Assembly: GCF_900156895.1 (NCBI RefSeq)
Contig: NZ_FTPD01000001.1
Location: forward strand, 411,362-453,608
Direction of reading: 5' to 3'
Source: Mesorhizobium prunaredense
Lineage (GTDB): Bacteria > Pseudomonadota > Alphaproteobacteria > Rhizobiales > Rhizobiaceae
DNA: 42,247 bases
Shown here: one piece after another, positions 27,378-35,110 of the stretch
Numbering within the stretch: the stretch's first letter is position 1
Layout of the letters: each line of letters opens with the position of its first letter
Notes under the pieces: generated by a model
What the model was told of the DNA's origin: nothing
The model's database searches: none
Seen by the model: the letters and a program-made list of their open reading frames with translations, nothing else
Made by a program: the position numbers and the translations under genes

Positions 27378-27410
27378 GTAACCATCACTGGGTAACGACC
27401 ACTCTGTAAC
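27378..27410. promoter_or_regulatory. Three GTAAC direct repeats, 14-base period
   Basis: GTAAC is found at 27378-27382, 27392-27396 and 27406-27410, exactly 14 bases apart, with shared flanks (CTGTAACCATCAC, GGTAACGACCAC, CTGTAACCACAC). The array lies in the divergent gap between the GST gene and the HxlR-type regulator, 19 bases before the latter's ATG. It is a candidate operator. Confidence 0.5.
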
Positions 27411-27428
27411 CACACCAAGGGGCCGCCC

Positions 27429-27794
27429 ATGAAAGATGTCGTCTCAAGCTGCCCGATCGAAGAGGCCATGCGTGTGCTCAGCGGTCGCTGGCCCACCTTG
27501 CTGCTCTACTATCTCAAGGACGGGACCAAGCGCTTCAGCGACTTGAGGCGTGACAACCCGACCGTGTCGCATCGCATTCTGGCGCTGGAACTGCGCAAGC
27601 TGGAGGAAGCCGGAATCGTGCGGCGAACGGCGCATACCGGCTATCCGCTACGCGTCGACTATGATCTCACGGCAGCGGGTCTCAAGCTTGTGCCGCTCAT
27701 CGACGCCCTGGGCGACTGGTGGGGAGATACCGAGGACGATCGGGCCGGCGGGATCTCATCGACGGCGGAAACCAAGCTCGTCAAGGCGGCCTGA
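27429..27794 (+). CDS. HxlR family transcriptional regulator
   Basis: A 121-residue protein with the full HxlR winged helix: CPIEEAMRVLSGRWPTLLLY, FSDLRRDNPTVSHRILALEL, LEEAGIVRRTAHTGYPLRVD and YDLTAAGLKLVPLIDALGDW. A Cys at residue 8 (VVSSCPIEEA) is in the position that senses electrophiles or oxidants in several HxlR proteins such as HypR and YodB (established for those; inferred here). Divergent from the GST gene, so a redox or aldehyde-sensing switch for that enzyme is a good guess. The GTAAC array lies just before its ATG. Confidence 0.94.
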   Translation: MKDVVSSCPIEEAMRVLSGRWPTLLLYYLKDGTKRFSDLRRDNPTVSHRILALELRKLEEAGIVRRTAHTGYPLRVDYDLTAAGLKLVPLIDALGDWWGDTEDDRAGGISSTAETKLVKAA

Positions 27795-27969
27795 CAGTGG
27801 TGAAAACCTGACGCTTGATACCCGAGGCTGGACAACCGCTTTGGTGAAGGTTTTTCGATGCGGGCCCGCGGCGTGACGGTGGCGGGTGGGGCTGTGTCGG
27901 CCCGTGTTGAAAAACCTCCCAAGGAGGAAGCCGCGGGGTGCTGTCTGCTCGGCCGGAATGCAATAGGAC

Positions 27970-28866
27970 TTATCCGCGCGAGGTCAGCCAGACACCCACC
28001 AGCGTCACAGCCAAGCCCAGCAACATTGCTGGTGTGAGTGGCTCCGAGAATAGCATCCAGGCCCAGAGCATCGTGACGGGCGGGCTCAGGTAAATAGCGG
28101 CGCTGACTTTGGCTACGGGAAACATGTGCAGCATGGCGTAGTACAAAGAGTATGCGGCGAAGGTGGCGATCAGCACTAGCCAAACCATCCCGATGGCGAA
28201 CTCGCGGGTCATCGGCGGTGCCAGCCCGCCCTGTGCCAGTCCACAGATGCCGAATAGAACCGCACCGGTCAGCGTGTGGATACAGAGGCTCTGGTGAACG
28301 GGCATGTGCAGCGACTCCCGGCCCCTGCGAAGCACGGAGGCAAGGGCGAACACCATCATGGAGCCGATGGTTAGCGCGTAAGCCCACAAGGGGGCGGTTC
28401 CGAAGTTCAAGCTGTCGAAGGAAACTATCAGCACTCCGGTCACGGCAATCGCCGTGCCCAGCCACTGCCGTCCGGTGAGCCGCTCGCCCAGAATAGGTTG
28501 TGACATAGAGGCGATTGCCAGGGGCACAAGATCGGAGATCAGCGCGACCAGCCCGGTCGGGACCCGTTGCTCGATCGCAAGCGCGAAACCGCCCAGGTAG
28601 ATGAATACCGCCATTACACCGAACCCAACCTGGGACGTCACGGCGCGCAAGTGCATCCTTGGTCCGAACGCCAAGGCGAAAGGAAGGAGGAGGATCCCCG
28701 AGAGCAGCGTGCGCCAAAACAGTAATACGGCCACGCTGGCCTCTTCGCTCGCGTATCTGATGCCGACGAAACCCGAACTCCAGCCGATCACGAGCAACGC
28801 CGCCATCAGCGGCCAAAGGAGGCGGGATCGGGTCACAGCCGTCGGGAAAATGGCAAGGGCGGTCAT
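27970..28866 (-). CDS. EamA/DMT family exporter
   Basis: A 298-residue inner-membrane transporter with ten membrane segments in two EamA repeats (LLWPLMAALLVIGWSSGFVG begins the first; GTAPLWAYALTIGSMMVFAL begins the second; PPVTMLWAWMLFSEPLTPAM and LLGLAVTLVGVWLTSRG close it). Such proteins export metabolites or drugs; the substrate cannot be inferred. ATG 28866 (MTALAIFP) has AGCAGGT upstream. A divergent LysR regulator gene begins 167 bases away and probably regulates it. Confidence 0.93.
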   Translation of the reverse strand: MTALAIFPTAVTRSRLLWPLMAALLVIGWSSGFVGIRYASEEASVAVLLFWRTLLSGILLLPFALAFGPRMHLRAVTSQVGFGVMAVFIYLGGFALAIEQRVPTGLVALISDLVPLAIASMSQPILGERLTGRQWLGTAIAVTGVLIVSFDSLNFGTAPLWAYALTIGSMMVFALASVLRRGRESLHMPVHQSLCIHTLTGAVLFGICGLAQGGLAPPMTREFAIGMVWLVLIATFAAYSLYYAMLHMFPVAKVSAAIYLSPPVTMLWAWMLFSEPLTPAMLLGLAVTLVGVWLTSRG

Positions 28867-28980
28867 CAGATACCTGCTTGATATTTCGGCTCCGGAATAA
28901 CGCCCTCCCGGCAACAGCGCACATGACAAATTTCGATTGAGAGATGACTTTGCTGCAATTAATATATTCGATGCTTGCCA

Positions 28981-28992
28981 ATTGTATGCAAT
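28981..28992. promoter_or_regulatory. LysR-type operator candidate
   Basis: ATTGTATGCAAT is a near-perfect dyad in the AT-rich divergent gap between the EamA exporter gene and the LysR gene. It fits the loose T-N11-A LysR box (ATTGTATGCAATCAT). Inference only. Confidence 0.4.
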
Positions 28993-29033
28993 CATATCAT
29001 TTGGTTTCATAACTCAACAAAGTGGACGCCAAG

Positions 29034-29924
29034 ATGTCGGAAATCATCAGCAGGCGGCTCGACATCGATTCCCTACGCGCACTGCGCGCCATCGAGCTGC
29101 ACAGAGGAGTCACACGGGCGGCTGAAGCGCTCGGTCTCACGCAGTCCGCGGTGAGCCACAAGGTCAAGCGTCTGGAAGCCAGCCTTGGCTATGACCTCCT
29201 GGATCGACGGCCCGGCGGCGGTATGTTTACCTCTGAAGGCAATGGTCTCCTTAAGTACGCCGCGAAGATATTGAACCTACACGATGAGGCGCTGGTGAGC
29301 CTCGCGAAGTCGGACTTGGCAGGCCGAATCCTGCTGGGCTTCACGGAGGACACGACATGCTCGGACCTGTCGCGAATCCTCGGGCGCTTCCGGCGCCTGC
29401 ACCCGCAGGTCGCAGTCAGAACGAAGGTTCGCATGAGCCTGGTGCTGCGGTCGATGCTCGAGCGCGGCGAACTGGACGTCGCCATAGTGCAGGTATTTGC
29501 CCATGAGGTTCGGCCGACCGACGTCGTGCTGTTTCGCGAGGACCTGCATTGGGTCAAGTCTCGCGAGCTATCGTTGGACACTGAAGGTTCTGTCCCGTTC
29601 CTCTCCTTCGACGACGACTGCTTCTACCGACGTTGGGCGCTCGACATTGGGCAAGACGGGGGAGCGGACCTCGAAACCGTGTTCGAATGCTCGAGCGCTG
29701 CAGGCATCGTTGCCGCGGTGTCTGCCGGACTGGGCGTTGCGCTTCTCAGCGACCGCCATCTGCGTCCGGACATGGAGATCATCGATACCCGGCTGCCCGC
29801 GCCTCCGGCGCTTGCCTATGTGGTGCGGCGAGCGAGGAAGACGAGGAACCCAGCGCTGGAGAGTCTGATCTCCGAGATCGAAACCGAGGTCAGCCGATAC
29901 GGCAGATTAGCTATGGCCGTCTGA
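29034..29924 (+). CDS. LysR family transcriptional regulator
   Basis: A 296-residue protein. The helix-turn-helix is clear: DIDSLRALRAIELHRGVTRA, AEALGLTQSAVSHKVKRLEA, SLGYDLLDRRPGG. The effector-binding part starts at GRILLGFTEDTTCSDLSRIL and keeps SAAGIVAAVSAGLGVALLSD, typical of the C-terminal fold. ATG 29034 is preferred over GTG 29022. It diverges from the EamA exporter, the common exporter/LysR pairing in which the exported compound is often the inducer (inference). Confidence 0.94.
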   Translation: MSEIISRRLDIDSLRALRAIELHRGVTRAAEALGLTQSAVSHKVKRLEASLGYDLLDRRPGGGMFTSEGNGLLKYAAKILNLHDEALVSLAKSDLAGRILLGFTEDTTCSDLSRILGRFRRLHPQVAVRTKVRMSLVLRSMLERGELDVAIVQVFAHEVRPTDVVLFREDLHWVKSRELSLDTEGSVPFLSFDDDCFYRRWALDIGQDGGADLETVFECSSAAGIVAAVSAGLGVALLSDRHLRPDMEIIDTRLPAPPALAYVVRRARKTRNPALESLISEIETEVSRYGRLAMAV

Positions 29925-29960
29925 TGTGGGATGGCCGCGCCGGCGCGGCGCCCCGATGGC

Positions 29961-31055
29961 TCATCGCTGGCTTGAAGCGGCGATCGCGGGATAGTCGGTA
30001 TAGCCCGCGGAGCCGCCGCCATAGAGCGTCGCCTGATCGAACGTGGCCAGCGGCGCGCGCGTCTGCAGCCGTTCCACAAGATCGGGATTGGCGATGAACG
30101 GTCGCCCGAAGGCGAACAGATCCGCCTTGCCCTCGGCGAGCCGCGACGCCGCGAGCTCGAGGTCATAGCCGTTATTGGCGATATAGGTGTTGTTGAAGCG
30201 CCGGCGGAGCGATCCGAAGTCGAACGGCGCGACATCGCGCGATCCGCCCGTGGCGCCCTCGACGACATGGATGTAGACGATGCCCAAAACGTCGAGTTGA
30301 TCGACGATATAGTCAAACTGCGCCTGGGGAGCGCTGCTCGAGACGCCGTTGGCGGGCGAGATGGGCGAAATCCGGATGCCGGTGCGCTCAGCGCCGATCT
30401 CCTCGACCACCGCAGTCGCAACCTCCAGCATCAGCCGGGCGCGGTTCTCGACCGATCCGCCATAAGCATCCGTGCGGAGGTTCGCGCCGTCCTTGGCGAA
30501 CTGGTCCAGCAGATAGCCGTTGGCGCCGTGAATCTCGACGCCATCGAAGCCGGCCTCGATGGCGTTCGCGGCTGCTTGCCTGAAATCGTTGACGATCCCC
30601 GCAAGCTCGTCGAGCTCCAGCGCGCGGGGCTCCGAAACGTCGACAAAGCCGTTGCCGACGAACGTCTTGGTCGCGGCCCGGATCGCCGAGGGCGCCACGG
30701 GGGCGGCGCCGTTCTCCTGCAGGTCGACGTGCGAGACGCGGCCGACATGCCAGAGCTGCAGGAATATCCGCCCGCCCTTGGCGTGCACGGCGGTCGTGAC
30801 CTTGCGCCAGCCGTCGATCTGAGCCCGGGAGTAGATGCCGGGCGTGTCCTGGTAACCCTGTCCCTGCTGCGAGATCTGCGTGGCCTCGGAAATCAGCAGG
30901 CCGGCCGACGCGCGCTGGCCGTAATACTGCGCGGCGAGATCACCTGGAACGAAGCCCGGGCCAGCGCGATTGCGCGTCAGGGGCGCCATGACGATACGAT
31001 TGGAGAGGGTCAGCGAGCCGAGAGTATAGGGCTCAAACAGCGTTGTGCTCGTCAT
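29961..31055 (-). CDS. Alkene reductase, old yellow enzyme family (NemA-like)
   Basis: A 364-residue FMN flavoprotein. TLGSLTLSNRIVMAPLTRNR opens the barrel; FDGVEIHGANGYLLDQFAKD has the substrate-binding His/Asn pair (H-x-x-N), and LRTDAYGGSVENRARLMLEV and FAFGRPFIANPDLVERLQT complete the FMN site. It reduces activated C=C bonds of enones, maleimides and nitro-esters with NAD(P)H. It lies 61 bases downstream of the SDR gene on the same strand, and a divergent TetR regulator heads the pair, so an electrophile-induced operon is likely, as for E. coli nemRA (analogy). Confidence 0.95.
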   Translation of the reverse strand: MTSTTLFEPYTLGSLTLSNRIVMAPLTRNRAGPGFVPGDLAAQYYGQRASAGLLISEATQISQQGQGYQDTPGIYSRAQIDGWRKVTTAVHAKGGRIFLQLWHVGRVSHVDLQENGAAPVAPSAIRAATKTFVGNGFVDVSEPRALELDELAGIVNDFRQAAANAIEAGFDGVEIHGANGYLLDQFAKDGANLRTDAYGGSVENRARLMLEVATAVVEEIGAERTGIRISPISPANGVSSSAPQAQFDYIVDQLDVLGIVYIHVVEGATGGSRDVAPFDFGSLRRRFNNTYIANNGYDLELAASRLAEGKADLFAFGRPFIANPDLVERLQTRAPLATFDQATLYGGGSAGYTDYPAIAASSQR

Positions 31056-31116
31056 GGATCACCTTTGTTTGTCCACGCCGCGGCGGGGTCGTTTATCGAA
31101 ACGGCTTCGTCGGTGC

Positions 31117-31902
31117 TCAGGCGACCGAGCGATACCGCTCGGCGGGATGTTCGTTCCGATAGTTCGGAAGCATGGCCTGGCGTGCGGCCTGAAGCGCGTC
31201 CCACTGCCCGGCATCGGGTAGCGGCGGGATTGTCACCAGTTCGCGGCGGTCGAAGCCGACCAGCGCCGCATCCACCAGATCGTCCACCTCCATCACGTTG
31301 GAAAGCGTGTCGACGTCGGCGCCGACATGTTCCCAGATCTCCGTTCGCGTCGTGGCGGGAAGCACGGCCTGGACGTAGACACCCTTCGGCGCGAGCTCGA
31401 GGCTGAGTCCCTGCGACAGAAACAGCACGAAGGCTTTGGTTGCGCCGTAGACCGTCATGCCGAATTCCGGCGCCAGGCCGACCACGGAGCCGATGTTGAC
31501 GATCGCCCCTTCGCCGGCGGCCGCAAGACGCGGGGCAATGGCGCTGGCAAGCCGCAGAAGCGCTGTCGTGTTGAGCGCAACCAGCCGCGCGACGTCATCG
31601 GTGCTCTGCTCGATAAAGCTTCCGCCGATGGCCGTTCCGGCATTGTTGACGAGGATCCCGATGCTGGCGTCATCGCGCAGCCTGGTCTCTACCGTTGCAA
31701 GCTCGGCAGGCTGCGTAAGATCAGCCTGGATGATGTCGATCGCCACGCCATTTTCCTGATGCAGACGGGCCGCCAGAGCCTCCATTCGTGCCTTGTCACG
31801 GGCAACCAGCACGAGGTCGTGCCCGCGGCGCGCGAAGCGCTCGGCATAGGCGGCTCCGATGCCGGTGGAGGCGCCGGTTATGAGGACTGACGGAATGGTC
31901 AT
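31117..31902 (-). CDS. Short-chain dehydrogenase/reductase
   Basis: A 261-residue classical SDR. The NAD(P) site is TGASTGIGAAYAERFA, with NNAG in ILVNNAGTAIGG; the catalytic Ser is in IVNIGSVVGLAPEF and the Tyr/Lys in VYGATKAFVLFL. RDKARMEALAARL suggests NADP preference through the Arg after the second strand. Substrate unknown. ATG 31902 (MTIPSVLITGA) is chosen because the Rossmann strand starts there. It is probably the first gene of an operon with the old yellow enzyme gene, divergent from the TetR gene. Confidence 0.93.
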   Translation of the reverse strand: MTIPSVLITGASTGIGAAYAERFARRGHDLVLVARDKARMEALAARLHQENGVAIDIIQADLTQPAELATVETRLRDDASIGILVNNAGTAIGGSFIEQSTDDVARLVALNTTALLRLASAIAPRLAAAGEGAIVNIGSVVGLAPEFGMTVYGATKAFVLFLSQGLSLELAPKGVYVQAVLPATTRTEIWEHVGADVDTLSNVMEVDDLVDAALVGFDRRELVTIPPLPDAGQWDALQAARQAMLPNYRNEHPAERYRSVA

Positions 31903-31964
31903 GGCATTGCTCTTTTCACTGATGGGCTCTATATTCATGACGATCATCATGATTGCCGTTAAAT

Positions 31965-31978
31965 ATGATACCCATCAT
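31965..31978. promoter_or_regulatory. TetR-type operator candidate
   Basis: ATGATACCCATCAT has perfect 5-base arms. It lies in the 110-base divergent gap between the SDR gene and the TetR regulator, close to a second self-complementary run, ATCATGAT. Likely binding site for the adjacent regulator (inference). Confidence 0.5.
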
Positions 31979-32012
31979 GTAAATGTCAACGGGGCCGGCG
32001 GAGAATTTTGAA

Positions 32013-32576
32013 ATGAAGGTCAGTCGAGAACAGATGGCGGAGAACCGTCGCCGAATTCTGGATGTTGCCAGCCGGCTGTTTCGCGACAAGGGGTTTGACG
32101 CGGTCAGCGTGGCGGAAGTGATGAAAGCCGCCGGGCTCACCCATGGCGGCTTCTATGGCCATTTCAGCTCGAAGGACGACCTGATCGCCCAAACCCTTGC
32201 CCATGTCCTCGCCGCGGACTCAAGCGGAGGGGGCGACCTTCGCGCCTATGCAGATGCCTATCTTTCGCCCCGGCATCGCGACAACGCCGCCGGTGGTTGC
32301 CCGACAGCGGGCCTTGTTGCGGACATCCGCCATCAGACCCCGGCTGCACGCTCGGCCATGACCGAAGGCCTTCGATCGCAGATCGACCGTATCGGCAAGG
32401 CACTGCCGGAGTTGGATCCGGCAGACAGACGCCGCGCAGCGATCGGATGCTGGGCTGCGATGGTAGGGGCAGTGATCCTCGCCCGGGCTATCGACGATCC
32501 CGCGCTTTCGGATGAAGTTCTGGAACAGACGCGTGCCTGGATCGATACCGGGATCAGCCAAGTGTCTGCCAGATAG
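32013..32576 (+). CDS. TetR/AcrR family regulator
   Basis: A 187-residue regulator. The N-terminal HTH reads ENRRRILDVASRLFRDKGFD, AVSVAEVMKAAGLTHGGFYG, HFSSKDDLIAQTLAHVL, a strong match to the family. The C-terminal ligand domain holds one Cys in NAAGGCPTAGLVAD and another in AIGCWAAMVG; a reactive Cys would suit sensing of electrophiles, as in NemR (analogy). ATG 32013 with GGAG about ten bases upstream. It is divergent from the SDR/old yellow enzyme pair and probably represses it. Confidence 0.93.
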   Translation: MKVSREQMAENRRRILDVASRLFRDKGFDAVSVAEVMKAAGLTHGGFYGHFSSKDDLIAQTLAHVLAADSSGGGDLRAYADAYLSPRHRDNAAGGCPTAGLVADIRHQTPAARSAMTEGLRSQIDRIGKALPELDPADRRRAAIGCWAAMVGAVILARAIDDPALSDEVLEQTRAWIDTGISQVSAR

Positions 32577-32690
32577 CCGGCAGGAGTGCTCTTGTCGAGA
32601 GCAATGCGGCTACCGGCGACAGTTGGGCGGCTATCCTGGAGAATATCGCGCCGTAGCGTGCATCAGCGGGGTTCGCGGACGGCTAAGGGA

Positions 32691-33173
32691 GCAGCGAGGG
32701 AGATTTTTGAGCGCCTGCCCGGCAAAAGCCACTATCACCGCTATGTCAGGCAGGCATGGCCGTTGCGAAATTCGAAAATTGCGAAGTCCGATCAAGCTTT
32801 AACAGGCGACTGCTGCTTAGAGCTGCCGGCCTTGCCGCGCTGGCCGGGCTTGCCGCTTGCGCCACTGTGCTGCCAACCGGCGAAGGCGCCGGAGTCTCGG
32901 CCTCCGCCGTCGGCACGCTGGCGGGCATCCGCGCCTCAGCCGGCCTCGAACCGCTTGTCCCCGACCCTCAGCTGGAACAGGCAGCCCTGCAGCAGTCCGG
33001 CTATATGGCGCGCGGCGGCCGCATGAGCCACTCCACCGGCTGGGGCAAGGGATTTGCTTCGCGCGTCAAGGGCAACGGTATTGCCGGTGCTGCCGCCGAA
33101 AACATCGCCGAGGGCCGTTTCGATCAGCAGAAGCTGTTCGACATCTGGATGCATTCGGCCGGCCACCGCCGCA
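32691..33173 (+). repeat. 483-base direct repeat, copy 1
   Basis: Matches 34502-34984 over its full length without gaps, with roughly 14 substitutions by eye (about 97 percent identity). It covers about 65 bases of upstream sequence and the first 139 codons of a CAP-domain lipoprotein gene. The motif GCAGCGA stands at its left end (32691) and again at the right junction (33171). Confidence 0.93.
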
Positions 33174-33202
33174 GCGAAGCGCGTGGCAGAGCGCCGGTAT
33201 AG
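32756..33202 (+). pseudogene. Truncated CAP-domain lipoprotein gene
   Basis: A 148-residue frame starting MAVAKFENCEVRSSFNRR, with a lipoprotein-type signal LAALAGLAACATVLPT. It matches the intact gene at 34567 up to HSAGHRR, then runs into unrelated sequence and ends SEARGRAPV. The last third of the CAP domain, including the NMLDPRFTRFGLAYV block, is missing, so the product is unlikely to fold. Copy differences are mostly silent (Phe/Ile, Leu/Met and Ser/Thr are the amino-acid changes I see), so the duplication is recent or kept similar by gene conversion. The 276 bases after it (33203-33479) show no recognisable gene. Confidence 0.85.
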
Positions 33203-33479
33203 AACTCATCGAGCACCTCTTCGGCCTCATCGACACGGCTGATGAGGAGGAGTTGCCGGCTTCGAGATAGCCGGCATGCGCGGCGTTCGTCGCCGGACGC
33301 TTCGAGCACTTTTCTTACGTGGCAAGCGAGTCGCCGGCCGAGAGAGCGCGGGCCGCGGCAGTGATCAGCGAGTCCATTGAAATCCCGTCGCACTTGTAAC
33401 TCCCACCCGGCCCTCCGCCCGAGGTAGCATCTTAGCATCGCAACAGTTGGAAACGGCGAATTCGACCGCAGGACCGGAA

Positions 33480-33773
33480 ATGACGATGTTTGCAGCAAAA
33501 GAGAAAGCCACTTCGTTACTCGGGCAGGCGGTCGATTTTGCCCGCTGGCTCGGGCTCGCCGCCGCACCGACCTTTGCACTGATGGCTTGGATTTCTGCTG
33601 TCGGCCCGGCGGGCATGACCATGTGCTCTGCCGCCTCGCCTTTCATGCCTATCAACGACATGGCCGTGATGTACCTGCTGATGAGCCTCTTTCACGTATC
33701 GCCGTGGCTGAAGCTCTTTTCCGCCCGTTCGCAGCACTGCAACACTGCCATCGCCAAAACCAAAGGAGACTGA
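33480..33773 (+). CDS. Small membrane protein, function unknown
   Basis: A 97-residue protein starting MTMFAAKEKATSLL. Two membrane segments are likely: LGLAAAPTFALMAWISAVG and NDMAVMYLLMSLFHVSPWL, separated by GMTMCSAASPF. The C-terminus is short and polar. I do not recognise a named family, though I recall similar proteins beside DUF899 genes. Its stop is followed at once by the DUF899 coding sequence with AAAGGAGA at 33762-33769 inside its last codons, so the two would be co-translated. Confidence 0.75.
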   Translation: MTMFAAKEKATSLLGQAVDFARWLGLAAAPTFALMAWISAVGPAGMTMCSAASPFMPINDMAVMYLLMSLFHVSPWLKLFSARSQHCNTAIAKTKGD

Positions 33774-33775
33774 CA

Positions 33776-34456
33776 ATCGTTTCACGCGATAACTGGCTGA
33801 CCGCCCGCCGGGACCTCCTGCGAGCGGAGAAAGAACTCACGCATCTTCGCGACAAGGTCGCACGCGAGCGGCTCGCTCTGCCATGGGTGCGTGTCGAGAA
33901 GGAATATGTGTTTGACACGCCGGATGGTCCGCGTGCGCTCGCCGATCTCTTCGACGGCCGTTCGCAGCTTCTCGTACAGCATTTCATGTTCGCGCCGGGA
34001 TGGAAGGAAGGCTGCCCGAGTTGCTCATACATGGCTGACCACACCGACGGCATGAACAAGCATCTGGCGCATCACGATGTAACCATGATCGCCGTCTCGC
34101 GCGCGCCGCTTGCCGATATCGAGCGCTATCGCAGACGTATGGGCTGGCAGTTCCGATGGGTGTCCTCGAACGGCAATCCGTTCAACTACGATTTCCGGGT
34201 CAGTTTCACGCCCGAAGAGGTCGCCACCGGGCACATCGACTACAACTTCGGCGAATGGCGGGAAACCGGCGAGGAATGGCCTGGCCTGAGCGCCTTCTAC
34301 AACGATGAGGCTGGCGATGTCTTTCACACCTACTCCACCTTCGGCCGCGGTGTGGAGGTGATGATGGGTACCTACGCCATGCTCGACCTCATGCCAAACG
34401 GGCGTAACGAAGCTGAGGGAATGGACTGGGTGCGCCGCCACGATCGCTACGAGTAG
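33776..34456 (+). CDS. DUF899 family thioredoxin-like protein, start codon ATC
   Basis: A 226-residue frame of the DUF899 family: WLTARRDLLRAEKELTHLRD, LPWVRVEKEYVFDTPDG, LFDGRSQLLVQHFMFAPGW, then GCPSCSYMADHTDGMNKHL with a CPSC motif like thioredoxin-type redox proteins, VTMIAVSRAPL and FNYDFRVSF. The natural start is occupied by ATC (33776-33778), six bases after GGAGA; no ATG, GTG or TTG lies nearby in frame, and the next in-frame ATG is within the domain (MFAPGW). Either ATC is used weakly, or the gene is silenced by a point mutation of ATG. Function of DUF899 proteins is not established. It ends just before copy 2 of the CAP repeat. Confidence 0.85.
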   Translation: MVSRDNWLTARRDLLRAEKELTHLRDKVARERLALPWVRVEKEYVFDTPDGPRALADLFDGRSQLLVQHFMFAPGWKEGCPSCSYMADHTDGMNKHLAHHDVTMIAVSRAPLADIERYRRRMGWQFRWVSSNGNPFNYDFRVSFTPEEVATGHIDYNFGEWRETGEEWPGLSAFYNDEAGDVFHTYSTFGRGVEVMMGTYAMLDLMPNGRNEAEGMDWVRRHDRYE

Positions 34457-34501
34457 CCGCCCCGGGAAGTGCCGGTTTGTCGCTAACTGAGAAGCCGGAC
34501 C

Positions 34502-34984
34502 GCAGCGAGGGAGATTTTTGAGCGCCTGCCCGGCAAAAGCCACTATTGCCACTATGTCAGGCAGGCATGGCCGTTGCGAAAATCGAAAATTGCGAAGTCC
34601 GATCAAGCTTTAACAGGCGAATGCTGCTTAGGGCAGCCGGCCTTGCCGCGCTGGCCGGGCTTGCCGCTTGCGCCACTGTGCTGCCCACCGGCGAAGGCGC
34701 CGGAGTCTCCGCCTCCGCCGTCGGCACGCTGGCGGGCATCCGCGCCTCGGCCGGTCTCGAACCGCTTGTCCCCGACCCTCAGCTCGAACAGGCAGCCCTG
34801 CAGCAGTCCGGCTATATGGCGCGCGGCGGCCGCATGACCCACTCGACCGGCTGGGGCAAGGGATTTGCTTCGCGCGTCAAGGGCAACGGTATTGCCGGTG
34901 CTGCCGCCGAAAACATCGCCGAGGGCCGTTTCGATCAGCAGAAGCTGTTCGACATCTGGATGCATTCGGCCGGCCACCGCCGCA
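34502..34984 (+). repeat. 483-base direct repeat, copy 2
   Basis: The intact counterpart of the segment at 32691-33173. It begins GCAGCGAGGGAGATTTTTG and ends GGCCACCGCCGCA within the CAP-domain gene. The two copies lie in the same direction, 1,328 bases apart. Confidence 0.93.
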
Positions 34985-35082
34985 ACATGCTCGACCCGCG
35001 CTTCACCCGCTTCGGCCTGGCCTATGTGCGGGACGGCCGCGACAACTCGCTGCGCTACTGGAGTCTTGTTCTGGGCAAATAG
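34567..35082 (+). CDS. CAP-domain (SCP/PR1-like) lipoprotein
   Basis: A 171-residue protein. The signal part RRMLLRAAGLAALAGLAACA carries a lipobox LAAC. The CAP domain reads LAGIRASAGLEPLVPDPQLE, AALQQSGYMARGGRMTHSTG, AENIAEGRFDQQKLFDIWMH, SAGHRRNMLDPRFTRFGLAY; His in MTHS, Glu in ENI and His in GHRRN are the family's cavity residues. Role of bacterial CAP proteins is mostly unknown; lipid or peptide binding is proposed. ATG 34567 is shared with the truncated copy; ATG 34621 exists only here. Confidence 0.9.
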   Translation: MAVAKIENCEVRSSFNRRMLLRAAGLAALAGLAACATVLPTGEGAGVSASAVGTLAGIRASAGLEPLVPDPQLEQAALQQSGYMARGGRMTHSTGWGKGFASRVKGNGIAGAAAENIAEGRFDQQKLFDIWMHSAGHRRNMLDPRFTRFGLAYVRDGRDNSLRYWSLVLGK

Positions 35083-35110
35083 AAGGGGTGACCGGCACGT
35101 CGACGAGCCG

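Noticed and set aside
27846..27920. Inverted AGGTTTTTC/GAAAAACCT after the HxlR gene as a terminator
   Set aside because: The loop is about 55 bases and no T run follows; too weak to call.
33203..33479. Possible gene remnants between the truncated CAP copy and the small membrane protein
   Set aside because: Frames such as the one ending DTADEEELPASR look protein-like but match nothing I know.
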